This document shows, one piece after another, positions 7,274 to 15,673 of a stretch of 19,251 nt of DNA. The notes under the pieces were generated by a model, which saw only the letters and a program-made list of their open reading frames with translations, made no database searches and had not been told where the DNA came from. This DNA comes from Desulfobacterales bacterium. GTDB taxonomy: Bacteria; Desulfobacterota; Desulfobacteria; Desulfobacterales; JAFDCJ01. Positions within the stretch are counted from its first letter, which is position 1; every line of letters begins with the position of its first letter. Made by a program: the position numbers and the translations under genes. The stretch is from the NCBI GenBank assembly GCA_020345785.1, contig CP070771.1, positions 4,785,578 to 4,804,828 of the forward strand, written 5' to 3'.

Positions 7274-8209
7274 ATGGGAAAAAATTCAGCCGACAATTAC
7301 TTACTCAAACCAAGGAAAAAGGCCAGGCACCGATTTGCGTATATCGGCGTGCCCCACAACCCGGCAACCAGTTTGGGAAACCCCGGATCCCGCAGCGGCC
7401 CGCAGGCCTTAAGGGAAGCATTGCTGGGCATTTTTGAATGGCGCATGCAGGATCATCGTCTGGCGGATATTGACAGGGGACCCCTTGATCTTTCAGCGGT
7501 AGAAATCACAGACCTCGGAAATATCGCCTTGAGCTATCACGACACGGAACGCACCGTGCAGCAGACGCATCAAGCCGTATTAAATGCCTTGAAAGCCGGC
7601 TACTTTCCCCTGATAGTCGGCGGTGATCACGGCGTTACCTACCCATCGGTGAAGGCCTTGCACGATATTTGTGATGGCCCCCTGGGCCTTATTCAACTGG
7701 ACGCCCATTGTGATATGTTGGACTTTTCAGATCAACAGGGGCGCTTTTCGGGCAGCAGCGGGATGCGCCGATCACTTGACCTGGACAGATTGGCGGGTCC
7801 GAATTTAGTGCAAGTCGGCTTGCGCGGATACACAACCATCCAGCAGTATGAGGCCGGTCAAAACTTCGGCGTGCGCCAAATCAGCGCCACGCGTTTAAAT
7901 GAAATCGGTGTGCGGGCAGCGGCCGAGCAGGCCCTTGAATGGTCCGGCACCGGAACTCAGGCCATCTACCTGACCGTAGATTTGGATGTGGTTAATCCTG
8001 GTGAAGCACCCGGTACGGGCTGGCCTGAGCCCGGCGGTCTCACGGGTCAACAACTCATCGATTTCGTCCGTGTGGTGGCCCCCTGCTTGGCTGCGATTGA
8101 TATTGCCGAATTGAATCCAATCTACGACAGCCGTGCCCATGCAACCGCGATTCTGGCGGCACGGGTATTGTTTGATTGTATCTGCGCCAGGATAAAAAGG
8201 TCTGATTGA
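7274..8209 (+). CDS. Ureohydrolase, agmatinase/arginase family (copy 2)
   Basis: 311 aa manganese ureohydrolase with a complete ligand set: His119 in GGDHG, Asp143/His145/Asp147 in DAHCD, and Asp236/Asp238 in VDLDVVNP. The C-terminal motifs APGTGWPEPGGL (245-256) and IDIAELNPIYD (275-285) are typical. It is clearly divergent from copy 1 (different N-terminal loops; DAHCD against DGHLD; VDLDVVNPGEAPG against IDIDGLDLSIAPG), so it is more likely a second specificity than a recent duplicate. The segment after the metal motif (SGSSGMRRSLD, 159-169) probably shapes the substrate pocket. The start at 7274 has only weak ribosome-binding signals. Neighbours on either side (carbamoyl hydrolase, 2-hydroxyacid dehydrogenase) suggest a guanidino-acid substrate, by inference. 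Confidence 0.9.
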   Translation: MGKNSADNYLLKPRKKARHRFAYIGVPHNPATSLGNPGSRSGPQALREALLGIFEWRMQDHRLADIDRGPLDLSAVEITDLGNIALSYHDTERTVQQTHQAVLNALKAGYFPLIVGGDHGVTYPSVKALHDICDGPLGLIQLDAHCDMLDFSDQQGRFSGSSGMRRSLDLDRLAGPNLVQVGLRGYTTIQQYEAGQNFGVRQISATRLNEIGVRAAAEQALEWSGTGTQAIYLTVDLDVVNPGEAPGTGWPEPGGLTGQQLIDFVRVVAPCLAAIDIAELNPIYDSRAHATAILAARVLFDCICARIKRSD

Positions 8210-8242
8210 GTTACTGGTGCGAAAAAAAGAGAATTTTTTGCC

Positions 8243-9307
8243 ATGCGTAAAGAATTTAAAATTGCCCTTGCCTGGCATGCTGCTGAGAATGACCTGGCAC
8301 TGTATCAGGGATTTGTCGCTTCGCACTGCAAAATCTTAAATCCCAAGAGCTCTGGAGAAGAAGATCTCATGGAAGTCGCGCGGGAGGCGGATGCGATCGT
8401 CGGCAGTTACATCCCCCAAAAAATGATCGAGGCTGCTGAAAAAGTCAAGATGGTCCAAATCCTTCACGCCGGTGTCGCCACTGCTTACCCCGGGGATGCA
8501 GAGCTGGGTTTCACAACGGACTACCTGGCCCGAAGAGGCATTCTCATGGGGAATATACATGGGAACAGCCTCGCGGTTGCCGAGCACGCCATGTGTTTTA
8601 TCCTGGCGTGTGCCAAGCAATTGATACCGGCAAACAGCGCCGTTGCCACGGGCACCTGGTTCCCCGTCACCGCGGAGAACAAGAGCTACATGCTTTGCGA
8701 CAGCACCCTCGGTATCGTCGGTCTCGGGCACATCGGAGGAGAGGTAGCCAAGCGGGCAAAGGCCTTCAACATGCGAGTCATCGGAATTGCCCGCAATCCC
8801 CGCAGCGAACGGCTAAAAAGCTACGGGCTTGATTTTGTGGGCTCGCCCGATGACCTGCCTACGATTCTTAAAGAATCCGATTTTGTCCTTCTTGCCGCAC
8901 CCCTTACGAAAGAAACTTACAACCTGATAGATGAAAAAGAGCTGAAAATGATGAAAGCAACCGCCTATCTTATCAACGTGGCGCGGTCTAATCTAGTGAA
9001 TGAACCAGCCATTCATAAGGCACTCACCGAGAACTGGATCAAGGGCTATGCCAGCGATGTATGGTGGTTTTATTCTTGTGCGGGAAGTACGAGCAAAGAC
9101 GAACCCTGGTTTAACTTTGGGTTTCACTACAACATTCCCTCCCGGCTGGAGGTAAACAGACTACCCAATGTGATTGGGACCGGTGATAGAGCCGCTTTTA
9201 CGAAAGGAGTAATCCACAGCTTTATCGAGGATGGTTTAAGGAACATTGATCAGTTTGCCGGAGGCCAAAGGCCTAAAAATGTTGTGAACACAGAGCTGGG
9301 GTACTAG
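8243..9307 (+). CDS. D-2-hydroxyacid dehydrogenase family protein, catalytic His replaced
   Basis: 354 aa with the two-domain fold of NAD-dependent D-2-hydroxyacid dehydrogenases. The Rossmann motif is GLGHIG (160-165) in LGIVGLGHIGGEVAKRAKAFNMRVIGI. The catalytic Arg248 lies in INVARSN, and a candidate acidic residue Glu287 is in DEPW. At the family's TPH position the sequence is PNVIGTGDRAAFT (308-320), so the catalytic His is Asp315. An insertion or divergent stretch (WWFYSCAGSTSKDEPWFNFGFHYNIPSRLEV, about 274-304) replaces the usual short loop. It may be an altered-specificity reductase or a non-dehydrogenase. It starts 33 bases after the ureohydrolase with a poor Shine-Dalgarno sequence, in the same operon direction. 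Confidence 0.8.
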   Translation: MRKEFKIALAWHAAENDLALYQGFVASHCKILNPKSSGEEDLMEVAREADAIVGSYIPQKMIEAAEKVKMVQILHAGVATAYPGDAELGFTTDYLARRGILMGNIHGNSLAVAEHAMCFILACAKQLIPANSAVATGTWFPVTAENKSYMLCDSTLGIVGLGHIGGEVAKRAKAFNMRVIGIARNPRSERLKSYGLDFVGSPDDLPTILKESDFVLLAAPLTKETYNLIDEKELKMMKATAYLINVARSNLVNEPAIHKALTENWIKGYASDVWWFYSCAGSTSKDEPWFNFGFHYNIPSRLEVNRLPNVIGTGDRAAFTKGVIHSFIEDGLRNIDQFAGGQRPKNVVNTELGY

Positions 9308-9400
9308 TAGTGGTTCATCCAAGAAGAGATAGAACTTTAATATTTATGGCCTTGCGCGCAATGAAACCCTGAGCGCAGACATATCAAGGAGGTTGGAAAA

Positions 9401-10132
9401 ATGCTTTATAAAATAAAAAAGGGACAGGTCAGCTACGGAGAAGCCATTGGAATCATATTGCTGGAAAACTATGCGCCCTTCATACCAGGTGATGTCGCCA
9501 ATGCCACCACCTACAACTACCCGGTCAGGTTTCAGAGAGTGCCGGGATTTACCCCGCAACGTATCTTTAGCCATGACCTCACCCTGCTGGATGCCGTTTG
9601 CGAGGCCGGACGGGAACTGGTAAAGGAGGGCGTGCGAGCCATAACCGGAGACTGCGGTTTTATGGTGATTTATCAGGATGAACTTGCGCATAAGCTGGCG
9701 GTCCCGGTTTTCATGTCCAGCCTGCTCCAGATTCCTTTTATGGCAAGATTGATCGGCCAAGACGAAAAGATCGGGATCATTACGGCCAATGCCGCAGCGC
9801 TGGATGACTTTGTGCTCGGCAAAGCAGGGGTTGACAACCCGGCCAATCTTCGCATCAGGGGTCTTGAAAACAGCAAGAATTTTGCAGATGCGGCGATTGC
9901 TGAAGTCGGTTATCTCGATTCGGTGAAAGTCGAGCAGGAAGTCGTCTCGCTGGCGCGGGAAATGGTTGAAGCCGATCCAAAGGTTCGAGTGATTCTTTTG
10001 GAGTGCAGCCTCCTGCCGCCCTACGGCGCAGCCGTCCAGGAGGCCGTAGACTTGCCTGTTTTCGATTTTGTGACGATGATTGACTATGTGTTTTCAGCGG
10101 TCGTTAAGAAAAGGTTCAAGGGATTTATGTAA
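9401..10132 (+). CDS. Asp/Glu/hydantoin racemase-family protein
   Basis: 243 aa. Two-cysteine acid-base pattern of the Asp/Glu racemase superfamily: Cys85 in AITGDCGFMVIYQ (80-92) and Cys202 in VILLECSLLPPYG (197-209). KIGIITAN (123-130) is the central strand motif seen before the second half-domain. The superfamily includes aspartate, hydantoin and allantoin racemases, maleate isomerase and arylmalonate decarboxylase. Sequence alone does not separate these. In this neighbourhood, racemisation of a hydantoin, N-carbamoyl amino acid or aspartate-like acid is reasonable by inference. The AAGGAGG at 9386-9392 is one of the strongest ribosome sites in the window, suggesting high expression. Confidence 0.8.
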   Translation: MLYKIKKGQVSYGEAIGIILLENYAPFIPGDVANATTYNYPVRFQRVPGFTPQRIFSHDLTLLDAVCEAGRELVKEGVRAITGDCGFMVIYQDELAHKLAVPVFMSSLLQIPFMARLIGQDEKIGIITANAAALDDFVLGKAGVDNPANLRIRGLENSKNFADAAIAEVGYLDSVKVEQEVVSLAREMVEADPKVRVILLECSLLPPYGAAVQEAVDLPVFDFVTMIDYVFSAVVKKRFKGFM

Positions 10133-10212
10133 AATTCAGTTTTGCTTTGCCGTTCATGGCCGGATGGGCGGGTTTCTTGATGGCGTTCTCCAACAACCGT
10201 AGAGGTGACACC

Positions 10213-10968
10213 ATGGGTGAATTGAAGCTGAAAAATAGGGTAGCGGTCATTACCGGCGGTAGCCGAGGAATAGGCCGAGGCATCGGTATGGCCATGGCCC
10301 GTGAGGGTGCGCATATTCTTTTCTCGTATGTTTCCAATAAAGAGGCGGCGGAAAAAACAAAACGGCAAATACAGTCCTTCGGTGTGGACTGCCTGGCTGT
10401 GAAAGCAAATGCCGGCCAAGAAGAAGAAGTGAAAAGCATGCAAAAAACAGCCAAAAAGGAATTTGGCAAAATCAACATTCTTGTAAACAATGCCGGAACC
10501 GTCGGGTCGGGGATACCTTTGCGAGAAATGCCGACAGCCGAATGGGATCGAGTGATCGAAGCCGATCTGAAAAGTGTCTTTCTTAATTCCAAGTATTTCA
10601 TTGCCCTGATGGAGACTGAACCGCCGGGCAAAATCATTAATATTTCCTCGGAGCTTGCGATCAAGGGACGAGCCAACGCTTCGCATTACTGCGCGGCGAA
10701 GGGGGGCATAAACAGCCTGACCCGCTGCCTCGCCCTGGAATTGGCGCCCGGCATTCTGGTCAATGCCATCGCTCCGGGACCGATAGAAACTGATATGCTC
10801 TTATCCCATAAAGACCCCGGGCACGTTGAGAAGGAGAAAGATATTCCTCTGAAGAGACTGGGGAGGGTGGAAGAAGTCGCCGCAACGGCGGTTTTACTCG
10901 CATCGGATGAGGGAAACTTTTACTGTGGGCAGTGCCTTAGTCCCAACGGCGGAGCCGTTTTCATCTGA
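10213..10968 (+). CDS. SDR-family oxidoreductase (FabG-like)
   Basis: 251 aa classical short-chain dehydrogenase/reductase. It shows the nucleotide motif TGGSRGIG (14-21), NNAG (92-95), and the catalytic set Ser145/Ser146, Tyr159 and Lys163 (YCAAK), then NAIAPGPIETDM (184-195) and a C-terminal QCLSPNGGAVFI in place of the usual dGG tail. I chose ATG 10213, preceded by GAGGTG at 10202-10207. An upstream in-frame start at 10147 would add 22 residues with no family match. FabG-like SDRs are very diverse. Here a 2-keto/3-keto or alcohol step in the catabolic pathway is more likely than fatty acid synthesis, because no acyl-carrier genes are nearby. Confidence 0.85.
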   Translation: MGELKLKNRVAVITGGSRGIGRGIGMAMAREGAHILFSYVSNKEAAEKTKRQIQSFGVDCLAVKANAGQEEEVKSMQKTAKKEFGKINILVNNAGTVGSGIPLREMPTAEWDRVIEADLKSVFLNSKYFIALMETEPPGKIINISSELAIKGRANASHYCAAKGGINSLTRCLALELAPGILVNAIAPGPIETDMLLSHKDPGHVEKEKDIPLKRLGRVEEVAATAVLLASDEGNFYCGQCLSPNGGAVFI

Positions 10969-11159
10969 TAGATAAAAACCTTGGTTATGAATCCATTAAA
11001 TAATCTCCAAAGTTGCATAAAATGTTTTCCTGAATTTAGGCCGTTGTGAAAAAGATTTAAACAACGTTAGGGGAAAGACCGGGCGCGAAAGAGAGACGAT
11101 GCGAACTGATTGGATTTTTTGTGAAATCGTCAACCGTTGTCGATAAAGCTGGAAAAATC

Positions 11160-11189
11160 TTGACAATCTCGGGGTTTCTTGCCTAGGAT
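11160..11189 (+). promoter_or_regulatory. Candidate sigma70 promoter for the TRAP operon
   Basis: TTGACA (11160-11165) and TAGGAT (11184-11189) are separated by 18 bases. The -35 is perfect and the -10 matches at four of six bases. Transcription would start near 11196, giving a leader of about 245 bases before dctP. Confidence 0.4.
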
Positions 11190-11194
11190 GAGCG

Positions 11195-11217
11195 GACCGA
11201 TTGGAACGACTTCGGTC
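11195..11217. promoter_or_regulatory. Dyad at +1 of the TRAP promoter, candidate operator
   Basis: GACCGA (11195-11200) and TCGGTC (11212-11217) form a perfect 6-bp dyad with an 11-base spacer. It lies at the predicted transcription start, where a repressor would block initiation. As RNA it could instead form a 5' hairpin. The binding protein is unknown. Confidence 0.35.
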
Positions 11218-11440
11218 ATCTTTGTAAACCCACATCAATAAAAGTATCACAAAATAAACGGAGGCGTCCAGCGTTTCCAGGCCTGCTTGATTCCCGGATA
11301 AATCGGGATTTCCGCTTCGCTCCAACCGGCTTGCCTCGCTTAGGAAGGGGGGTGGTGAGGAATTTTTCAATGGTGTTTTAATGAGGGGATTGGTTGATTT
11401 TGCTGACCATTTGATGAGAACGATCAAAAAGGAGGCAAAG

Positions 11441-12487
11441 ATGAAAAAAAGACAAATGATCATCATCGTATTGATGGCTGTGGTTCCCTTCTTGGTTATT
11501 GCGGGTTCACTCCAGGCACAAACCTATTCATGGAAATTCGCCTCCGGCGAAATCGAGGGGGACATGATGACGGTTTTCGCCAAAAAATTTGCCGATGAGA
11601 TGAAACAGTGGTCCGACGGCAAAGTGAATATTACCGTATATCCGTATGGTACTCTCGGGCAGGAGCGGGATATCAACGAGCTGGCGCAGACCAATACCGT
11701 CCAATTTGTCTTTACAGATTTCGGCTGGATAGCCGGATTTGTGCCGCAAGCCCAGGTGTTCGCCCTGGCGTACCTGTGGCCGCGGGAAAAATACAAGGAG
11801 GTATATGGCGAGGTCATCAGAAACGGCAAGGCTGTGAAGCTTCTGGAGGAAAAATTCAGGAAGAGAAGGCTCCAGCCCCTTGGATATGTGACAGAAGGGT
11901 GGATGGCCTGGACAACGAATAAACCCATCAATAGTATCGACGATATGAAGGGCGTCAAGATGCGGGTGATGTCCAACAAGATTTTGGTGGAGAATTTCCG
12001 AGCATTCGGTGCCAGCCCCACCCCCCTGGATTTTGGCGAAGTATACAGTGGGCTTCAGATGAAGCTGATCGACGGGCAGGCGAACCCCCTTTGGGTCGGC
12101 TACAGCATGAAGTTTTATGAAGTTCAGAATCATTTTACGATTACCTATGATAACCTGTTTGTCGCGATACCCTGCATGAACCGCGATGTGTATGATTCTC
12201 TGCCCAAAGACATGCAAGCGAAGATGAAGGAGATTTTTGACAGATACCTCGACGAGACGATGGACTGGGTTCATCAAAAGGACGAAGAGTACAAAAAAAT
12301 CATGCTGAATGAAAAGCCGGCCTTGACCTTCTCTGATTTCAGCAATGAGCAGCTAAAGCCCTTTGCGGAAAGAGCGAAGCCGGTATATCCGAAATTTACC
12401 GAGCTGGGCGGCGATGATGCCCAGCAAATACTGAACGCCCTGTTGGAAGATATCGAAAAAGCCAAAGCCAAATTCGGCGTTCAGTAA
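11441..12487 (+). CDS. dctP: TRAP transporter solute-binding protein DctP
   Basis: 348 aa periplasmic binding protein. N-terminal signal peptide: MKKRQ, a hydrophobic core (about 6-22), and a likely cleavage after SLQA (residue 26). The DctP-family pattern is clear: ASGEIEGDMM, a mid-protein TTNKPINSIDDMKGVKMRVMSN stretch with the conserved carboxylate-binding Arg175, then FGEVYSGLQMKLIDGQANP (198-216). That arginine supports a carboxylate ligand. I chose ATG 11441, directly behind GGAGG at 11431-11435. An upstream in-frame start at 11381 would put 20 residues before the signal peptide. Ligand identity cannot be deduced. Confidence 0.93.
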   Translation: MKKRQMIIIVLMAVVPFLVIAGSLQAQTYSWKFASGEIEGDMMTVFAKKFADEMKQWSDGKVNITVYPYGTLGQERDINELAQTNTVQFVFTDFGWIAGFVPQAQVFALAYLWPREKYKEVYGEVIRNGKAVKLLEEKFRKRRLQPLGYVTEGWMAWTTNKPINSIDDMKGVKMRVMSNKILVENFRAFGASPTPLDFGEVYSGLQMKLIDGQANPLWVGYSMKFYEVQNHFTITYDNLFVAIPCMNRDVYDSLPKDMQAKMKEIFDRYLDETMDWVHQKDEEYKKIMLNEKPALTFSDFSNEQLKPFAERAKPVYPKFTELGGDDAQQILNALLEDIEKAKAKFGVQ

Positions 12488-12507
12488 GAGCCGATGAGAC
12501 GATAGGC

Positions 12508-12545
12508 CCTCGCGGTCCACTGTGATGTGAGCCGCGAGGATTCTT
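12508..12545 (+). terminator. Terminator-like hairpin between dctP and dctQ
   Basis: CCTCGCGG (12508-12515) pairs perfectly with CCGCGAGG (12532-12539) around a 16-base loop that can extend through CAC/GTG, followed by ATTCTTTTT. Placed 20 bases after the dctP stop, it could end most transcripts or stabilise the dctP 3' end, so that the binding protein is made in excess over the permease. Confidence 0.6.
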
Positions 12546-12656
12546 TTTGAATTCATTAAAGATAACGTCCCTGAGCAAATCAAGGATGGCATGCATCGGT
12601 TTCGGCCTATGCGCATATGCTCCGTGGTATATATCATAGCACGCAGAGAGTGAGAT

Positions 12657-13205
12657 ATGGGAAACGGTCTTCCCAAAGCGTCTATCAAAAAAATTGCGAA
12701 AGCAATTGATAATGTGTTCCGCAAATATGAGCTTTTTTTGCTTGCTGCGGGCACAGGGGCCACGGCAGTGCTGCTAGTAGCGGACGTCTTCGCCAGAAAT
12801 TTCTTCATGAGCATATACTACAGCGACGAATTGGCCCAAATATTCACGATCTATACCGTCTTTGGCGGCGTGGGCTATGCCGTCCGCAAAGCGCGGCATA
12901 TCCGCATGGGTGCGCTGCACGACTTGTTGCCTCACCGATCCAAAAAAGCATTGACGATTGCGATTGCACTTGCCAGCGCCGGTGTCATGCTGGTTTTTTC
13001 TTATTTGTCGGTATTTTACCTCATTGATGTAATCGAGATGCAGCATAAAACGCCGGCGCTTAATCTTCCCTACTGGATTGTCATTTTGATTGTTCCGGTA
13101 GGCTTCTTTTTAGCCGGCATGCAGTATCTTCTTACGGTGACCCGGAATCTGATCGAAAAAGATGTATGGGCCACCTGGGAACAGAAGGCGGAATACGAGG
13201 ACTAG
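12657..13205 (+). CDS. dctQ: TRAP transporter small permease DctQ
   Basis: 182 aa membrane protein with four hydrophobic segments (about 26-50, 60-78, 96-120 and 134-158), the usual topology of the TRAP small subunit. Family features include DVFARNFF after the first helix, the YYSDELAQIFTIYTVFGGVGYAVRKARHIRMGAL block (about 53-86), and a short charged C-terminal tail. The start follows GAGAGTGAG. It lies 12-18 bases before dctM, with which it forms the integral membrane unit. Confidence 0.88.
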   Translation: MGNGLPKASIKKIAKAIDNVFRKYELFLLAAGTGATAVLLVADVFARNFFMSIYYSDELAQIFTIYTVFGGVGYAVRKARHIRMGALHDLLPHRSKKALTIAIALASAGVMLVFSYLSVFYLIDVIEMQHKTPALNLPYWIVILIVPVGFFLAGMQYLLTVTRNLIEKDVWATWEQKAEYED

Positions 13206-13223
13206 CCCCAAAAAAGAGTGTGT

Positions 13224-14504
13224 ATGAACTATCTGATAGCAATCCTTATGCCGATTCTGTTGCTGCTGGGGTTTCCCTTCAAGACCATCCTGCTGGGGAC
13301 GCTGCTCCTTGGGCTTACACTTTTTATCCCCGGTTTTGATCTGACCATGCTGGTGCAACAGGTATTGACCGGAATGAAACCGTTTGCACTGTTGTGTATC
13401 CCGATGTTTATCCTGACGGCGTCAATTGTCACCGCCGGGGAATCGGCCAAACGGCTCATCAAGGTACTGCGGGCATTTATCGGTCATATACCGGGCGGCT
13501 TGCCGATCACCTGTAATGCGGCCTGTACGGTATTTGGCTCTGTATCAGGCTCAACGCAAGCAACCGTGGCGGCTATCGGCGGAACCATGCGACCGATGCT
13601 TTTGAAGGCGGGATACAGTGATTCATTTGCCATGGGCCTTATTATCAATTCCAGCGATATCGCCAACATGATTCCACCGAGCATCGGATTCGTGGTGTAT
13701 GGGGTCGCCACAAGTACGTCGGTGGGCAGGCTGTTTTTATCCGGTGTCATTCCGGGGCTAATAATTTTTGCTGCTTTTTCCCTTTACAGCTTCTTTTACT
13801 CCAAAGCGAAAGATGTCGGAATTGCCCCCAAGGCAAGTCGCAAAGAACGGTTCCAGAGCATCCGGGACGGGCTGTTGCTGGTCGGTTTTCCTGTGATTGT
13901 CATCGGCGGTATTTACTCCGGATATATGAGCCCGACCGAGGCATCGGCCGCCACGGCGGCCTACGCCCTGATTTTGGAACTGCTGGTTTATCGGAGTCTA
14001 ACGCCTAAAGACATCCCGGCCATCTTGATTAACACGGGTATGGTAACTACCGTGGTATGGATGCTCATCGGTGCCGGCCAGGCGTTTTCATGGGTGTTGA
14101 GTTTTTTGCAGGTTCCCCAGCAGTTCATTCCTCAGATACTGGGTGCGGATCCCTCACCTCTCAGGGTAATTATAACCATCAATATTGCCTACTTAATTGC
14201 CTGCATGTTTGTGGACCCCATCGTAGCGATCTATATTTTGAGCCCTATATTTGGTCCGTATGTCGACCAAGCTGGAATCGATAAGGTTTTTTTGGGATGC
14301 CTGGTGACATTGCAAGTGGCGATCGGTTCGGCGACACCTCCCTTTGGATGCGATATCTTCACAGCCCAAGTGATCTTCAAACGACCGTACATTGAAGTAA
14401 TCCGCAAAATTGGCCCTTTCATTGCGATACTGCTCGCGGTAAATGTCCTGCTAATCGTCTTTCCGGGTATTGCCCTGTGGCTGCCCAATTTAGCTTTTAG
14501 ATGA
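13224..14504 (+). CDS. dctM: TRAP transporter large permease DctM
   Basis: 426 aa, strongly hydrophobic, with the repeated inverted-helix pattern of DctM/SiaM-type subunits. Conserved family stretches: MKPFALLCIPMFILTASIV (about 52-70), GSVSGSTQATVAAIGGTMRPMLLKAGYS (about 108-135), NSSDIANMIPPSIGFVVYG (about 145-163), and near the C-terminus SATPPFGCDIF (about 370-380). These are the ion- and substrate-handling hairpin regions. I prefer ATG 13224 to the in-frame GTG at 13218. The Shine-Dalgarno sequence is weak, so coupling to dctQ is likely. The system should use a sodium or proton gradient to import the DctP ligand. Confidence 0.92.
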   Translation: MNYLIAILMPILLLLGFPFKTILLGTLLLGLTLFIPGFDLTMLVQQVLTGMKPFALLCIPMFILTASIVTAGESAKRLIKVLRAFIGHIPGGLPITCNAACTVFGSVSGSTQATVAAIGGTMRPMLLKAGYSDSFAMGLIINSSDIANMIPPSIGFVVYGVATSTSVGRLFLSGVIPGLIIFAAFSLYSFFYSKAKDVGIAPKASRKERFQSIRDGLLLVGFPVIVIGGIYSGYMSPTEASAATAAYALILELLVYRSLTPKDIPAILINTGMVTTVVWMLIGAGQAFSWVLSFLQVPQQFIPQILGADPSPLRVIITINIAYLIACMFVDPIVAIYILSPIFGPYVDQAGIDKVFLGCLVTLQVAIGSATPPFGCDIFTAQVIFKRPYIEVIRKIGPFIAILLAVNVLLIVFPGIALWLPNLAFR

Positions 14505-14725
14505 TAAAATGACGAGAAGTTGTTTTCTGATCGTGTTGGCTTTTGGCAGAATCCATGGTGAGGGGTCGGCTGCCAACCATAGAACTTGAGGCAGGTTTCA
14601 TCTCCCCAAGCTTTCCGGTCAAAATCATCCTCCGCGAAAAAATTTAGACCATCAACGCTCTACCGATTTTACTTTTCTTAGCTTTCGATTTTTTTACCCC
14701 GATTGTGTTAAAACCAATTGGGAGA

Positions 14726-15673
14726 TTATAATTTCAGAATCCGGATGGCATTGGCCCCGAGTATAGATTCTTTCTGCTCCTTGGAGAGGAGCGGAAGCTC
14801 CATTATCCGCTCTGCGGCGTGACCGATGTCGTACCACGGAAAATCAGAAGCCATCATGACCCGTTCTGGGCCCACATCCAGGATAAGTTGAGCGAATTCA
14901 CGGTCGGTGGGAGCATGCGGGGCACCCGTCCACTCGATTATCTCACTGCAGTCGAAGTAAACGTTTGGATAGGCTTGGGCGATCTCCGGTGTCTGCCGCC
15001 AGGCCCCACCCCCCAAGTGGGCCAACACCAAACGCAGCTCCGGAAAAATCTTCAGTGCCTCGGCATAGGCTCTGGGCTCGGCATATTGTTCAGCACCGCG
15101 GAGAGGGCCTGAATGGGCTAAAATAGGCAGATCCGTTTCGATACAGAGCCGACAGATGGGCAGCATCCTCTCATCATGCAGGTAGAAGCGTTGCAGACCT
15201 TGATGTACCTTAATCCCTTTAGCACCGCGCTGTTCCACCATCTCTCGGATATGGTCCTGCGCTTCCGCAACGCCGAGCACCCAAGGGTCGGTCGCGATGA
15301 ATGGCACCAGCTGCGGGTACTTCTCGGCCACATCACAACACCATTTATTGGTTGACTTCAGTCGCTCACCCATACTGGCCTCTATCTCCCGAATCGCCTC
15401 TTCTTTTTGATCGCCATCCAAACCTTCGGGGAGGTCGTCAATGGCGCGGTCACGGAGACGTGAGACCGCAAAAAGGTTGATCATCACGGCCTTGCTGGCA
15501 CCGGCAGCATCCATCGCCCTAATGATATCTTTCGGATCACCACCGTATGCACTGCCACACACATTTTCTTTAGGCCCATATTCCCAGACCTCATAGGTTG
15601 CTTTACTTAACAAATATTGTTTATGGTCGCCGTAAAAGTGCACATGGGTATCGACAATCACCGGGTCAGTCAT
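14726..15673 (-). CDS. Metal-dependent amidohydrolase (amidohydrolase 2 / ACMSD-like)
   Basis: 315 aa TIM-barrel hydrolase. Metal-site residues seen: His10 and His12 in VDTHVHF, His187 in LAHSGP, His219 in LAHLGGG, and Asp277 in ASDFPW. Lys155 lies in GAKGIKVHQG, a typical position in this group. The family covers decarboxylases (ACMSD, gamma-resorcylate), lactonases and hydrolases of cyclic amides or enol-lactones. The exact reaction cannot be assigned. It is convergent with dctM (221 bases between stops) and divergent from ridA. Read on the minus strand, AAAGGGGAA precedes the ATG. A TTGACA on the minus strand (15729-15734) has only a poor -10 partner. Confidence 0.85.
   Translation of the reverse strand: MTDPVIVDTHVHFYGDHKQYLLSKATYEVWEYGPKENVCGSAYGGDPKDIIRAMDAAGASKAVMINLFAVSRLRDRAIDDLPEGLDGDQKEEAIREIEASMGERLKSTNKWCCDVAEKYPQLVPFIATDPWVLGVAEAQDHIREMVEQRGAKGIKVHQGLQRFYLHDERMLPICRLCIETDLPILAHSGPLRGAEQYAEPRAYAEALKIFPELRLVLAHLGGGAWRQTPEIAQAYPNVYFDCSEIIEWTGAPHAPTDREFAQLILDVGPERVMMASDFPWYDIGHAAERIMELPLLSKEQKESILGANAIRILKL

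Larger units (their letters stand above)
10969..11440. other. Intergenic region, dctP promoter and leader
   Basis: 472 bases with no gene I can support. It holds a TTGACA/TAGGAT promoter candidate (11160-11189), a perfect dyad just downstream (11195-11217), and a small TCCCG/CGGGA hairpin (11292-11308) followed by TTT. The remaining sequence shows nothing recognised. Confidence 0.5.

Noticed and set aside
11401..11440. Sigma54 promoter (TTGG...TTGCT) before dctP
   Set aside because: The GG-to-GC spacing is 8 bases instead of the required 10.
11528..12277. Long minus-strand frame (249 codons) inside dctP
   Set aside because: It is fully antisense to a clear DctP gene and has no motif of its own.
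14505..14725. Intrinsic terminator between dctM and the amidohydrolase (TTGGCAG 14543-14549 with CTGCCAA 14570-14576)
   Set aside because: The stem is short, the loop is 20 bases and no T-run follows on either strand.
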